A stretch of 35,366 nucleotides of DNA from Alistipes sp. (GCA_020026415.1 JAHHQL010000018.1:1-35366), one strand, 5' to 3'. Shown: positions 1 to 7,896, numbered from the stretch's first letter. Numbers and translations: made by a program. The notes: a model not told the origin generated them from the letters alone.

Positions 1-10
1 TGCACGTTGG

Positions 11-52
11 AAAAATTCCGAATACCTCGCGTGGGGTGTTCGGAATTTTTTT
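11..52 (+). terminator. Rho-independent terminator of an off-window gene
   Basis: Inverted repeat with arms at 11-22 and 39-50 (AAAAATTCCGAA and its complement), followed by a T run. It is bidirectional in sequence. No gene inside the window feeds it from the left, so it probably ends a plus-strand gene lying before the window. Confidence 0.7.
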
Positions 53-246
53 GTTGTTGGGGGGGAGTTGCGCGGAAAGTGTCGGAGAAGATGCGCGGGG
101 CGTTGCGGGGGCGCAGGGGTTGGATGGTGTTGTGCGGAGGCGTGGGGCGTTGTTTGGGACGTATTGTAACGGCGTGTTGTAGGCGGGCGCGAATGCCCGA
201 GACGGTTCTTTGGAAAACTTTTTCCGATCCTTTGCTCCTTGAAAAT
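53..246. other. G-rich intergenic stretch, no gene seen
   Basis: About 190 nt between two terminators with no convincing coding region on either strand. The plus strand is strongly G-rich and C-poor, with G runs at 59-65, 97-100, 107-111, 116-119 and 144-147. A 92-codon open frame crosses it, but its composition (runs of Gly, Arg, Cys, Trp) and its overlap with both flanking hairpins argue against a gene. Confidence 0.5.
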
Positions 247-281
247 AAAAAAGGCAACCGTCCGAAACGGTTGCCTTTTTT
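247..281 (-). terminator. Terminator after the PfkB kinase
   Basis: Perfect 15-bp arms (247-261 and 267-281) around a 5-nt loop, with A/T runs on both outer sides. It lies 20 nt past the stop of the minus-strand kinase gene. It could also stop plus-strand transcription. Confidence 0.85.
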
Positions 282-301
282 GTAAGAGATGTTCTTCTTG
301 T

Positions 302-1303
302 TTAGAAGAGGTATTTTTCGGTCTTGACCTTTTGTACCAGACGGAAAATATCCTGCCACGACTCTTCGCCGAATGTGGTGCCGACCACTTCGATCACCTT
401 ACCGGCCGTGACGGCACCGATCGTGCCGCACTGGCGCAGCGACAGTCCGTCGCAAAGGCCGCTCATGAAGCCTGCGGCATAGAAATCACCCGCTCCCGTC
501 GTATCGACACGTTTGGCTGCCGCCATGATGCCTACATGCACCACTTCGTTGCCGCGCTTGATCAGTGCTCCCTTGATGCCGATCTTCACGACGGCCAGCG
601 ATGCCATCTCTGAGATGGCCTGAAGGGCGTTCAGCGGTTCGGATTCGGAGGTAAAGGCCTTCGCCTCGTTCTCGTTGGCGAAGACGATATCGACATAGTT
701 GCGCACCAGATCGCGCAGAAATTCGAGGTTCTCGGCAACGACATTGAAACTTGCAAGGTCGATGGCCACATCCAGACCGCACTCCTTGGCCATGGCGGCC
801 GCCTTGCGGATCAAGTCGTGGTTCTGCACCAGATAACCCTCGACATAGAGGCAGTCGTAACCCTTGAAAATATCGGGTGTGATCTCCTCGGCCGACAACT
901 CCAGCGCGGCACCTAAGTGGGTGACCATCGTGCGTTCGCCGTCGGGAGAGATCAGCGACACGCACTTGCCCGAACGCTCCGCACCGCGGAACACCACGGG
1001 ACTCACGCCCAGATTCTCCAATGCCTGATGAAAGAAATCGCCGGTTTTGTCTTCGCCGACCTTGCCGATAAATCCCACATTGCAGCCCAATTTGGCCATG
1101 GCACGGATCGTATTGCCTGCCGATCCGCCCAGCGAAAGCGAGTAGGGGAGTCCGGCAACCGATTTTGAAATCTCGGTCTGAAGCGGAGTGTCCACCAGAC
1201 TCATCGAGCCCTTGGCTAAATTGAATTGACTGAGTACGGAGTCTGTCTTGAGATTGACCAGCATGTCGGTCAAGGCATTTCCAATGCCGATTACACGTTT
1301 CAT
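302..1303 (-). CDS. PfkB-family kinase, adenosine kinase-like
   Basis: A 333-residue ribokinase/PfkB-family cytosolic kinase that phosphorylates a sugar or nucleoside from ATP. The N-terminus carries the family's early Gly-rich start (VIGIGNALTDML). The C-terminal signature DTTGAGDFYAAG (about residues 264-275) holds the anion-hole glycines and the catalytic Asp. Length and the GG-SAGN motif near residue 59 fit the adenosine kinase-like members common in Bacteroidetes. Substrate choice cannot be settled from sequence; inosine/guanosine or sugar kinases look similar. It starts 36 nt after the pfkA stop on the same strand and no terminator lies between, so the two are probably co-transcribed. 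It ends at a strong hairpin. Confidence 0.85.
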   Translation of the reverse strand: MKRVIGIGNALTDMLVNLKTDSVLSQFNLAKGSMSLVDTPLQTEISKSVAGLPYSLSLGGSAGNTIRAMAKLGCNVGFIGKVGEDKTGDFFHQALENLGVSPVVFRGAERSGKCVSLISPDGERTMVTHLGAALELSAEEITPDIFKGYDCLYVEGYLVQNHDLIRKAAAMAKECGLDVAIDLASFNVVAENLEFLRDLVRNYVDIVFANENEAKAFTSESEPLNALQAISEMASLAVVKIGIKGALIKRGNEVVHVGIMAAAKRVDTTGAGDFYAAGFMSGLCDGLSLRQCGTIGAVTAGKVIEVVGTTFGEESWQDIFRLVQKVKTEKYLF

Positions 1304-1339
1304 TCGTTGCGTTAAGTTTGGATATTTTGTTGCTTGCTT

Positions 1340-2320
1340 TTAGATCGAAAGGATCTTCACCAGATTGAGGTCGTCGCGGTTGATGCCTTTGTTGTGTTTG
1401 ACCGCTTTGGTGAAAGGCACATAAACGATGCGTCCGTTCTCCACGCCGATCATTACGTTGCGCTGACCCTCCATCAGAGCCTCTATGGCGGCCTGTCCCA
1501 TACGCGAGGCGAGGATGCGGTCGATGGCCGTCGGTGAACCGCCACGCTGGATGTGACCGAGAATCGTCACGCGGGCATCGTATTCGGGGAACTCCTTCTT
1601 GATACGCTCGGCAAGACCCGTTGCACCACCCGTTTCGGGATTTTCCGCCACGATGACGATTGCCGAGTTCTTGCTTTTGCGGAAACCCTGATTGATGAGT
1701 TCGGCCAACTGATCGACTTCGGTTTCCATTTCGGGGATGATCGCCGCCTCGGAACCCGATGCAATTGCCGAATTTAGTGCCAGATAACCCGCCGTATGTC
1801 CCATGACTTCGACAAAGAACAGACGTTCGTGGCTCGATGCCGTATCGCGCAGTTTATCGACGGCGTCCATGATGGTGTTGAGTGCCGTGTCGAAACCGAT
1901 CGTGGCATCGGTACCGCCTAAGTCGTTGTCGATCGTGCCGGGAAGTCCCACGATCGGGATGTTGAACTCTTCGGCGAAGATGCTCGCTCCGGTGAGCGAT
2001 CCGTCACCGCCGATCACAACCAGTGCGTCAATGCCCGCCGCACGGAGGTTGTCGTAGGCCTTCCGGCGTACTTCGGGAGAAGAAAATTCCTTGCAACGTG
2101 CCGTTTTGAGGATGGTTCCGCCCTGCTGGATGATGTTGCTGACGCTCTGCGAATGGAAATCGACGATTTCGTTGCATACCAGTCCCTTGTAACCGCGCAT
2201 GATGCCCTTTACCGCAAAATTGTGGTAGATTGCCGTTCGGGTCACGGCACGGATGGCCGCATTCATACCGGGGGCATCGCCGCCTGAAGTGAGGATGCCG
2301 ATACATTTGATGTTTGCCAT
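1340..2320 (-). CDS. pfkA: ATP-dependent 6-phosphofructokinase
   Basis: A 326-residue bacterial-type phosphofructokinase that converts fructose 6-phosphate to fructose 1,6-bisphosphate in glycolysis. Visible motifs are TSGGDAPGMNAA near the start, GGDGSLTGA around residue 104 and PGTIDND around residue 128. These give the ATP site, the phosphate site and the catalytic Asp. Gly rather than Asp after GGD points to ATP, not pyrophosphate, as donor. HIQRGGSPTA (about residues 254-263) is the effector/substrate interface. Length matches the E. coli-type enzyme. A well-spaced promoter lies about 85-115 nt upstream. Being followed by a PfkB kinase groups two phosphoryl transferases in one likely transcript, although PfkB and PfkA are unrelated folds. 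Confidence 0.97.
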   Translation of the reverse strand: MANIKCIGILTSGGDAPGMNAAIRAVTRTAIYHNFAVKGIMRGYKGLVCNEIVDFHSQSVSNIIQQGGTILKTARCKEFSSPEVRRKAYDNLRAAGIDALVVIGGDGSLTGASIFAEEFNIPIVGLPGTIDNDLGGTDATIGFDTALNTIMDAVDKLRDTASSHERLFFVEVMGHTAGYLALNSAIASGSEAAIIPEMETEVDQLAELINQGFRKSKNSAIVIVAENPETGGATGLAERIKKEFPEYDARVTILGHIQRGGSPTAIDRILASRMGQAAIEALMEGQRNVMIGVENGRIVYVPFTKAVKHNKGINRDDLNLVKILSI

Positions 2321-2403
2321 ATTCTTTCTGTGTTTTCTGAACTTGGAAATCCTGTCATCACAAATACTTTACCGCACTTCGATTTCAAGTTCCAAAAATC
2401 ATT

Positions 2404-2435
2404 CAAAGGTAGTGATTTTCTTTGGAAACATCAAA
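2404..2435 (-). promoter_or_regulatory. Bacteroidetes-type promoter of pfkA
   Basis: On the minus strand TACCTTTG (2404-2411) matches the -7 consensus TAnnTTTG, and TTTG (2432-2435) matches the -33 box with a 20-nt gap. The predicted leader before pfkA is about 75 nt. Confidence 0.6.
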
Positions 2436-2460
2436 AATCGGGGGCGAATCCGTCCCCGAT
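2432..2460 (-). terminator. Second terminator downstream of the PspC operon
   Basis: On the minus strand, 7-bp arms (ATCGGGG/CCCCGAT, 2437-2443 and 2454-2460) are followed by TTTTTG. The distal end shares bases with the proposed -33 box of pfkA. Confidence 0.5.
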
Positions 2461-2536
2461 CTCTTTGTTTTTGGAAAAACCGCGTCGAGAGCGGCTCTGC
2501 GCGGGGAATGAAACAACGGGTTTCCTCTGTGGGAAA

Positions 2537-2579
2537 CAAAAAAATCGAGAACAGCCGATGGTGTGGCGTTCCCGATTTC
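2537..2579 (-). terminator. Terminator after the large PspC gene
   Basis: Read on the minus strand, an imperfect stem (AAATCGGGAACGCC against GGCTGTTCTCGATTT) ends in a T run of seven. It lies about 45 nt past the stop of the last PspC-operon gene. The whole gap 2321-2623 holds only this, a second hairpin and the pfkA promoter. Confidence 0.65.
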
Positions 2580-2623
2580 TTGAAAAAACTTTTATTTTTT
2601 TACATCCGCTTATGATGTCGGTT

Positions 2624-3832
2624 TTAGTGCTTCGGTGCGGGCGTTTGGGGCGTGGTTGTCACGGTGGCCTTCACCGAATTGTCGTCGATCTGAAGATTCA
2701 TCTGGAGGTTGCCCTCGTTGAGTTGGTGTTTCAGGTCGTTGAGTGCGGCATCCTCGTCAATGTCTTCGGGTTCGAGTTTCATCTCGACAGAGCCGAATTT
2801 GAACCGGCGCAAGGAATGATCCTGAAGGAAGGGGTTTTGCGGTGAAGTCAGTGTTACGATCATCAGCGTGATGATCTCCAGAATCCACAAAAGGAACAGA
2901 ATCAGCGAGGCTCGGAGCGAGATCTTGTGGGAGATGATCAGACAGAACAGAATGTAGATCAGCAGAACCAACGGAGTGAGCAGGATCAGTATGCTGAGGA
3001 TCACAAACCCTTGCGGGAAATTGTCCAGCGGGGTGAAGGGGATGAGCAGCGACGAGGTGAACAGCGAAAGGAACAATCCGACGGCTACGGTCACCATGCC
3101 GATGACAAACAGACCTGCAACGATCTTCAGAAAGATGATGATGATGCGTCCGAACAGCGACACGGCTTCGGCGATGATGGGTTTGGCCTTGCTGTCGGCA
3201 TCGTTGGCCGTGGCGGTTACCTCGGCTACGGATCGTGCCGTGATGGGGCGACCCTCCATCTCGAGTTTCTGGCGTGCGGAGCGTGCTGTCGGAAGGCTGA
3301 ACCACAGGATCACATAGCAGACGATGAGGATAAACTGCAGGTTCATCAGCAAATTGGACAAGGCAACCACCTGCAGACTGTTTACCATGATGAAAATCAG
3401 AAACGGCAGGAACATGCCGAGTCGGATCCACAGGGGGTTGATGTTGAAATACTTGCCCAGTCCGATGCAGACACCGCCCAACTTCGCCCCCTCCATCGAC
3501 CGATACAGACGGCGCGAGATGCGCGAATCGGGGTCGGGGTCGAGGTCAGAGTCCGTCTGCGACGAGGAGTCGCTCTCGGAGATATCCTGAGCCGAGCCCA
3601 ACTGACGGATAATATTCTGAACGAGCGGTAGTTGCACGACGCGCTGGGCATCCTGCGCCGAAAGAATCAGTTCGGCGATGCGGGCTTCGATGTCGGCGAT
3701 GATCTCGCGTCCGTCCGAAGAGGTGCGGTAGGCATCTTCAAGGCTGTCGAGGTAGCGTTTCAAGGCATTGTAGGCTTCCTCGTCGAAGGCGAAGGAGATG
3801 CCGGAAATACTGTATTTCTTGATTTCGTTCAT
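2624..3832 (-). CDS. PspC-domain multispanning membrane protein
   Basis: A 402-residue inner-membrane protein. Residues 1-95 form an acidic helical domain (EDAYRTSSDGREIIADIE) that resembles the N-terminus of the 166-residue PspC protein at the head of the operon. Around 108-150 is a PspC domain (YRSMEGAKLGGVCIGLGKYF, then a hydrophobic helix). Three to four further hydrophobic segments follow between about 155 and 325. The C-terminal ~75 residues are charged and end in a Thr/Pro-rich tail. PspC of the phage-shock response senses membrane stress in proteobacteria; here the domain is embedded in a longer Bacteroidetes architecture, so the function is inferred. It is the last gene of the operon, 8 nt after the head-GIN gene. 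Confidence 0.85.
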   Translation of the reverse strand: MNEIKKYSISGISFAFDEEAYNALKRYLDSLEDAYRTSSDGREIIADIEARIAELILSAQDAQRVVQLPLVQNIIRQLGSAQDISESDSSSQTDSDLDPDPDSRISRRLYRSMEGAKLGGVCIGLGKYFNINPLWIRLGMFLPFLIFIMVNSLQVVALSNLLMNLQFILIVCYVILWFSLPTARSARQKLEMEGRPITARSVAEVTATANDADSKAKPIIAEAVSLFGRIIIIFLKIVAGLFVIGMVTVAVGLFLSLFTSSLLIPFTPLDNFPQGFVILSILILLTPLVLLIYILFCLIISHKISLRASLILFLLWILEIITLMIVTLTSPQNPFLQDHSLRRFKFGSVEMKLEPEDIDEDAALNDLKHQLNEGNLQMNLQIDDNSVKATVTTTPQTPAPKH

Positions 3833-3840
3833 GACTGCGT

Positions 3841-4725
3841 TTATTTTAAGGATCTCACACTGCCGCCCGACGAGGTGCGTGCATCAATATCGGTGCCGGG
3901 ACCCGTATAGCGGATGCGTCCTCCCGATGAGGCACGGGCGATAAGTTTGTGGGTGAAATTCAACTCGATGTAACCGCCCGATGAGGCATCGGCTTCGGCA
4001 TTGCCCACATAGAAATCCTCGGCCTTGATCTCGCCCGAAGAGGAGGTTTTTACCGTGAGTTCCTGTGCCGTACCCTCCAGTTCGATTTCGGCCGAAGAGG
4101 AGGCATGCAGCGTGCAGCGGTTGCGGGTGTGGTTCTCGGCTTCGATTTCGGCGGACGAGGTAGCCGAAATCTGGCTGTCGTCGGCTTTGATCGAGCATTT
4201 TATGTCGGCGGACGAGGAGGCTTTGAGGTCGCAATGGGCGGCTTCGACGGCAATGACCAGATCGGCCGACGACGATGCGTAGCCGTTGAAGGTCTTGCAT
4301 TGGGCGGCAGCCACGATGCGTGCCGACGACGATGCACGGAAGGTTATGTCATCCCCTTTGATCGGGCGTTCGGAACGGATGTCTGCCGATGAATTGGCTT
4401 TGATCAGATCGAGTCGGTCGTTCAGCGGAACGATCACTTCGACCTCACGATTTTTCATCATGATGCGGTTGTCGGTCTCCATCTGAATGGAGAGCGTACC
4501 CCTGTCGCAGGCGACCTTTACGAAGTCGATCACCGACTGGTCGGCCTTGATCAGGATCTCCTTTGAGGGGCGTTTGGTGAGGGTCACGTTGATGCCGTGA
4601 CGGGCAACAACCGCACGGTAGTCGGGTACGGGGAGGCGTTTCTGGGTGATTTGTGCCGAGACGGACTGTACACCGAGCGAAAGGGCAAACAACAGGGTAA
4701 GGGCGCGTAAAATCGGATTTTTCAT
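3841..4725 (-). CDS. Head-GIN domain (DUF2807) repeat protein, exported
   Basis: A 294-residue protein with a Sec-type signal peptide (MKNPILRALTLLFALSLGVQ, cleavage probably after VSA). The mature part is a DUF2807 / putative auto-transporter adhesin head-GIN domain. It is built from about ten short beta repeats, each marked by a Ser-Ser-Ala or Ser-Ser-Gly turn (SSADI, SSSARI, SSSADL, SSAEI, SSSGEI, SSGGYI, SSGGRI, SSGGSV). This is what a right-handed beta-helix with one turn per repeat looks like. The turn residue changes from Ala to Gly towards the C-terminus. The DNA repeats with it (gccgacgacgatgc and gccgaagaggaggc variants). Position between padR and a PspC gene ties it to the envelope operon. 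Ligand and exact location (periplasm or surface) are unknown. Confidence 0.88.
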   Translation of the reverse strand: MKNPILRALTLLFALSLGVQSVSAQITQKRLPVPDYRAVVARHGINVTLTKRPSKEILIKADQSVIDFVKVACDRGTLSIQMETDNRIMMKNREVEVIVPLNDRLDLIKANSSADIRSERPIKGDDITFRASSSARIVAAAQCKTFNGYASSSADLVIAVEAAHCDLKASSSADIKCSIKADDSQISATSSAEIEAENHTRNRCTLHASSSAEIELEGTAQELTVKTSSSGEIKAEDFYVGNAEADASSGGYIELNFTHKLIARASSGGRIRYTGPGTDIDARTSSGGSVRSLK

Positions 4726-4744
4726 GGTATGGGTATTTTAAAGG

Positions 4745-5089
4745 TTATTTACTGACGGATATTCCGTGACGGATGGCTTCGATCTGGGAGATCATTTCCT
4801 GCCATGCGGCATCGAGTATGGCAAGGTGTTCGTGTCCCTTTTCGGAAAGGGTGTAGTACTTGCGCGGCGGGCCTTGGGGCGACTCTTCCCAACGGTAATC
4901 GAGCAGTCCCGAATTTTTCAGACGCGTAAGCAGCGGGTAGAGCGTACCCTCGACCACGATCATCTCCTTGTCCTTCATTTCGGCGATGATTTCCGGTGCA
5001 TAGGAATCACCCCGCGAAAGAATCGAGAGAATGCAATATTCGAGGATTCCCTTGCGCATTTGAATTTTGATGTTTTCGTCGATTTCCAT
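4745..5089 (-). CDS. PadR-family transcriptional regulator
   Basis: A 114-residue winged-helix DNA-binding protein of the PadR family. The family core is clear: an N-terminal helix (IQMRKGILEYCILSILSRG), the recognition region with EGTLYPLLTRLKNSGLL (about residues 47-63), the wing (PPRKYYTLSEKG, about 73-84) and a short C-terminal dimer helix. PadR proteins usually repress their own operon and respond to a ligand or membrane-active compound. It sits 9 nt downstream of a small PspC gene and 19 nt upstream of the head-GIN gene, so autoregulation of the five-gene operon is the natural expectation. No operator could be identified with confidence. Confidence 0.93.
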   Translation of the reverse strand: MEIDENIKIQMRKGILEYCILSILSRGDSYAPEIIAEMKDKEMIVVEGTLYPLLTRLKNSGLLDYRWEESPQGPPRKYYTLSEKGHEHLAILDAAWQEMISQIEAIRHGISVSK

Positions 5090-5098
5090 GATCAGGTG

Positions 5099-5296
5099 TT
5101 ATTTTTTGGGGATGAGAATCCATAAAATGATATATACCCAGAGCGAAATTCCGCCTGCCAAAATCAGGATGAGCGTAATGAGTCGCAATGTACCCGTGTT
5201 CCAACCGAAATGTTCGGCAATACCTGCGCAAATGCCGGCAATAACGGCATTGTCGGAAGACCGATACAGGTTGGTGTTATTGGTTTGAATGTGCAT
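5099..5296 (-). CDS. Minimal PspC-domain membrane protein
   Basis: A 65-residue protein that is almost only a PspC domain: LYRSSDNAVIAGICAGIAEH, then an NTGTLRL linker and one long hydrophobic segment (ITLILILAGGISLWVYIILW) ending IPKK. Length is typical of stand-alone PspC proteins in Bacteroidetes. It lies between the 166-residue PspC gene (13 nt gap) and padR (9 nt gap). The PspC core is repeated in three operon members of different size, so this probably arose by duplication. It likely acts as a small inner-membrane partner or sensor. Confidence 0.9.
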   Translation of the reverse strand: MHIQTNNTNLYRSSDNAVIAGICAGIAEHFGWNTGTLRLITLILILAGGISLWVYIILWILIPKK

Positions 5297-5309
5297 ATCT
5301 GAAAAATTT

Positions 5310-5810
5310 TTAATGTTGTTTGTTTGAGAAAGGGTTGTCCAGAGGCTCTTCGGGGATCAGAAGCCACAGGATGATGTACAGCCAGACGGATACACCGCCG
5401 AAGAAAATCAAAATCAGGGCGACAAGACGGATCAGGGCTGGGTCCAGATCGAAATGTTTGCCCAGTCCGCCGCAGATACCTGCCAGAATGCGCTCCTTGC
5501 GCGAGCGGTAGATGCGCGACTTTTGGGGAGAGATCGGTCGCGGGGTGTGCGACTCTTCGCCGAAGCACGACGGTGCTCCGATCCGCTCCTTGAGGCGCAT
5601 TACCATATTATAGGTCACGACCTGCATCGGATTGCGCACCTCGCCACTCAAAATTTCGGCAATGCGGCCTTCGATGTCGTTCAGCGTATCGTGATCCTCT
5701 TCCGGAAGGTGGCGGCGAATTTCGTCCAGATAGGTGCGGAGTTCGTCGTAAGCGTCACGATCGAGCGTGAAGGACAGCGAACCGATGTTTACATTTATGG
5801 TCTCTTTCAT
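5310..5810 (-). CDS. PspC-domain protein with N-terminal helical domain
   Basis: A 166-residue protein, first gene of the PspC/PadR operon. Residues 1-85 are an acidic helical domain (ETINVNIGSLSFTLDRDAYD, EDHDTLNDIEGRIAEIL) matching the N-terminus of the 402-residue operon member. Residues about 98-155 are a PspC domain (YRSRKERILAGICGGLGKHF, a DPALIRL linker, then a hydrophobic helix). It ends with a short polar tail. The N-terminal domain probably faces the cytoplasm and could oligomerise or bind a partner; that is inference. A promoter with 20-nt spacing lies just upstream, divergent from the transaldolase gene. Confidence 0.9.
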   Translation of the reverse strand: MKETINVNIGSLSFTLDRDAYDELRTYLDEIRRHLPEEDHDTLNDIEGRIAEILSGEVRNPMQVVTYNMVMRLKERIGAPSCFGEESHTPRPISPQKSRIYRSRKERILAGICGGLGKHFDLDPALIRLVALILIFFGGVSVWLYIILWLLIPEEPLDNPFSNKQH

Positions 5811-5842
5811 GGTAAAAAGATTATTATACTACTTTGATGTTG

Positions 5843-5874
5843 CAAGTATAGTGTATATTTTGGTATTATGCAAA
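5843..5874 (-). promoter_or_regulatory. Candidate promoter of the PspC/PadR operon
   Basis: On the minus strand TATACTTG (5843-5850) differs from TAnnTTTG at one base, and TTTG (5871-5874) lies 20 nt upstream of it. A PadR operator would be expected nearby, but no unambiguous dyad was seen. Confidence 0.4.
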
Positions 5875-5954
5875 ACAAAGTACCGAAATTTTTATGTTAC
5901 CTCCCGTTTTTTGCCTTTTTTGCTTTTTTTGCGTGGAAAATCCGGAAAAAATCG

Positions 5955-5962
5955 TATCTTTA
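5955..5962 (+). promoter_or_regulatory. Candidate -7 box for the transaldolase gene
   Basis: TATCTTTA is one base off the TAnnTTTG consensus, 32 nt before the ATG. The T-rich run at 5907-5930 upstream has several TTTG/TTTTGC motifs, but none at the preferred 19-20 nt spacing. Confidence 0.35.
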
Positions 5963-5994
5963 TCTGTTCAAAAAAACCAAACTTCTATACCAAC

Positions 5995-6654
5995 ATGAAA
6001 TTCTTTATTGATACTGCAAATCTGGCTCAGATTCGTGAGGCCAATGAAATGGGTGTGCTGGACGGTGTGACGACCAATCCTTCGCTGATGGCCAAGGAGA
6101 ATATTCGCGGCGACGAGGCCTGCAAGGAGCACTACCGTCAAATCTGCGACATTGTCGAGGACAACGTAAGTGCCGAGGTGATCGCCACCGACTACGAGGG
6201 GATGATCCGCGAGGGTGAGGAACTCCACGCCATCAATCCCGCAAAGATCGTCATCAAGTTGCCGTGTACGGCCGAGGGTATTCGTGCCGTGAAGTATTTC
6301 TCGAAGAAGGGCTATCGCACCAACTGCACGCTGGTCTTCTCGGTGGGTCAGGCTCTTTTGGCTGCCAAGGCCGGTGCTACGTTCGTATCGCCGTTTGTCG
6401 GCCGTCTGGACGATATCTCGGAGGACGGTGTCGAACTGGTTGCCCACATCGTGCGTGTTTACCGTACCTACGGCTACAAGACGCAGGTGCTGGCCGCTTC
6501 GATCCGCCACACCAACCACATCGTCAAGTGTCTGGATGCAGGTGCCGATGTGGCTACCTGCCCGCTGAACGCCATCAAGGGGCTGTTGAAGCACCCGCTG
6601 ACGGACATCGGTCTGGAGAAATTCCTCGCCGACCACGCCAAGGTGAATGCCTGA
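5995..6654 (+). CDS. fsa: Transaldolase / fructose-6-phosphate aldolase family (TalC type)
   Basis: A 219-residue cytosolic Schiff-base aldolase of the small TalC/FSA group, acting in the non-oxidative pentose phosphate pathway. The start is the ATG at 5995 (MKFFIDTANL, the usual family beginning); the open frame continues upstream but has no family match there. The Schiff-base Lys is K88 in IVIKLP. D6, TTNPSL (26-31), the SPFVGRLDD motif (132-140) and ASIRHTN line the barrel. Residue 134 is Phe, where E. coli FSA has Tyr131. Phe at the equivalent place is typical of transaldolases, so transaldolase activity is the better guess. It is a single gene ending at a perfect palindromic terminator shared with the convergent acyltransferase gene. 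Confidence 0.95.
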   Translation: MKFFIDTANLAQIREANEMGVLDGVTTNPSLMAKENIRGDEACKEHYRQICDIVEDNVSAEVIATDYEGMIREGEELHAINPAKIVIKLPCTAEGIRAVKYFSKKGYRTNCTLVFSVGQALLAAKAGATFVSPFVGRLDDISEDGVELVAHIVRVYRTYGYKTQVLAASIRHTNHIVKCLDAGADVATCPLNAIKGLLKHPLTDIGLEKFLADHAKVNA

Positions 6655-6674
6655 GTTTTAGGACAGACAAAAAT

Positions 6675-6706
6675 AAAAACCTTCCTCCGATCGGAGGAAG
6701 GTTTTT
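6675..6706. terminator. Bidirectional terminator, perfect palindrome
   Basis: A 32-nt perfect palindrome: A5, CCTTCCTCC, GATC at the centre and the mirror arm ending T5. It lies between the convergent transaldolase and acyltransferase genes and can serve both. Confidence 0.88.
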
Positions 6707-6726
6707 ATATATATTATATAGGTGTT

Positions 6727-7779
6727 TCAGCGTAAGATTCGGAAACGGGAGGAGAGTTTGAGCCACAATCGGATGCGGAGTTGATCCATAAGAACCGATG
6801 CGGCGTAAATTCCGACAATCAGCACGAAGATCATTCCTGCAAGTGTCATGCCGTGGAACTCCTCGTGGATCGTTTGGACGCATACGCGGAAGTAGGGCGA
6901 CACCAGCGGGTTGAGGTGAACCAGATAGACCGCAAGGCACGAAGCCGCCACAAGATTCACGCCCTTGCTCTGGAACGAGAGTTTCGAGCAGAAGAGCATC
7001 AGGCAGACCGACCCGACAAGCACCAGCGGGTTGATGTAGGAGTAGAGATCCGTCTTGTACTTCACATCGTCACCGAAGAAATCCCATTCGAAGTAGGTGT
7101 TGGCCGTTGCCAAAAGGGCGATAACCAACGGAAGACTCAGCACAACGGCAAGATCCGCCATGCGGGGCAGCGAGAACCATCTGCCGCCGTAGATTCGGAT
7201 GTAGCGGGCAAGCAGGTAAAGGCTCATGAACGAAGTGAGCGAGTAACCGCCGATAAAGAAATTGCCAATATTGAGTCCCCACACGATCGCGGTCTGGAGG
7301 GCGAAAAATCCGATGAGAATATTACGCAGTCGCTTGCGCGGGGAGCGTTCGATAAGGCGGTTCAACAGGGGCGAGAGCAGATAGAGACAGAGGTAGGAGT
7401 TGATGAACCAATAGCCCCGCGTAATGAGCAATGACCGGAAAGCCGTCGCCCACGTAAAGGGGATTGCGCCCGTAAGGAACATCACCGCGCAGATGCCGAT
7501 CGAGTAGAACGCACACTGAAACAGAAGGTTTGCCGCTCCCTTGATGGTGGGGCGTTTGATGCCGAAATAACCCGTCAGCAGGATGAACAGATCGACGCAT
7601 CCCGTGGCGAGTGCCTGAAAAAAGTTCAGACTGAATTGCGACAGGGGGTCGGCCTGCACTTCGGCTGCGGTCGGGCGACCGAGCGAATAGTAACCCGTAT
7701 GAACCAGTACGACCAGCAACATGGAGAGAATGCGCAGCAGTTCCATGTTGGATTGGCGGGTGTGGGGATTCGGGGTCAT
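6727..7779 (-). CDS. Acyltransferase-3 family membrane protein
   Basis: A 350-residue integral membrane protein of the acyltransferase-3 (OafA/WecH-like) family, which moves acyl groups such as acetyl onto surface glycans or other envelope targets. The typical start is visible: residues 12-30 read MELLRILSMLLVVLVHTGY, with the family's conserved His after VLV in the first helix. About ten hydrophobic segments follow. Nothing nearby encodes glycan synthesis, so the acceptor is unknown. A -7/-33 promoter lies about 25-50 nt upstream, so it seems to be transcribed alone. Confidence 0.88.
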   Translation of the reverse strand: MTPNPHTRQSNMELLRILSMLLVVLVHTGYYSLGRPTAAEVQADPLSQFSLNFFQALATGCVDLFILLTGYFGIKRPTIKGAANLLFQCAFYSIGICAVMFLTGAIPFTWATAFRSLLITRGYWFINSYLCLYLLSPLLNRLIERSPRKRLRNILIGFFALQTAIVWGLNIGNFFIGGYSLTSFMSLYLLARYIRIYGGRWFSLPRMADLAVVLSLPLVIALLATANTYFEWDFFGDDVKYKTDLYSYINPLVLVGSVCLMLFCSKLSFQSKGVNLVAASCLAVYLVHLNPLVSPYFRVCVQTIHEEFHGMTLAGMIFVLIVGIYAASVLMDQLRIRLWLKLSSRFRILR

Positions 7780-7801
7780 GGGCGGATTGTTTTTTCGGAT
7801 T

Positions 7802-7832
7802 CAAAGATAAGAAACCCTTTTCAGAACGCCAA
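7802..7832 (-). promoter_or_regulatory. Promoter of the acyltransferase gene
   Basis: Minus-strand TATCTTTG (7802-7809) is a full match to the -7 consensus. A TTG (7830-7832) lies 20 nt upstream as a reduced -33 box. Confidence 0.5.
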
Positions 7833-7842
7833 GCAAGGGTAC

Positions 7843-7876
7843 AAAAAACGGCGACGGATCCTACTCCGCCGCCGTT
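7843..7876 (-). terminator. Terminator after the nucleoside permease gene
   Basis: Minus-strand stem AACGGCGGCGG against CCGTCGCCGTT (one mismatch), with an 8-nt loop, followed by TTTT. It lies 20 nt past the permease stop and just before the acyltransferase promoter. Confidence 0.8.
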
Positions 7877-7896
7877 GGTTTGTCCTTCGGAGGCTG

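Noticed and set aside
239..613. Open frame overlapping the kinase gene on the opposite strand
   Set aside because: Antisense to a clear PfkB gene and crosses its terminator; no family features.
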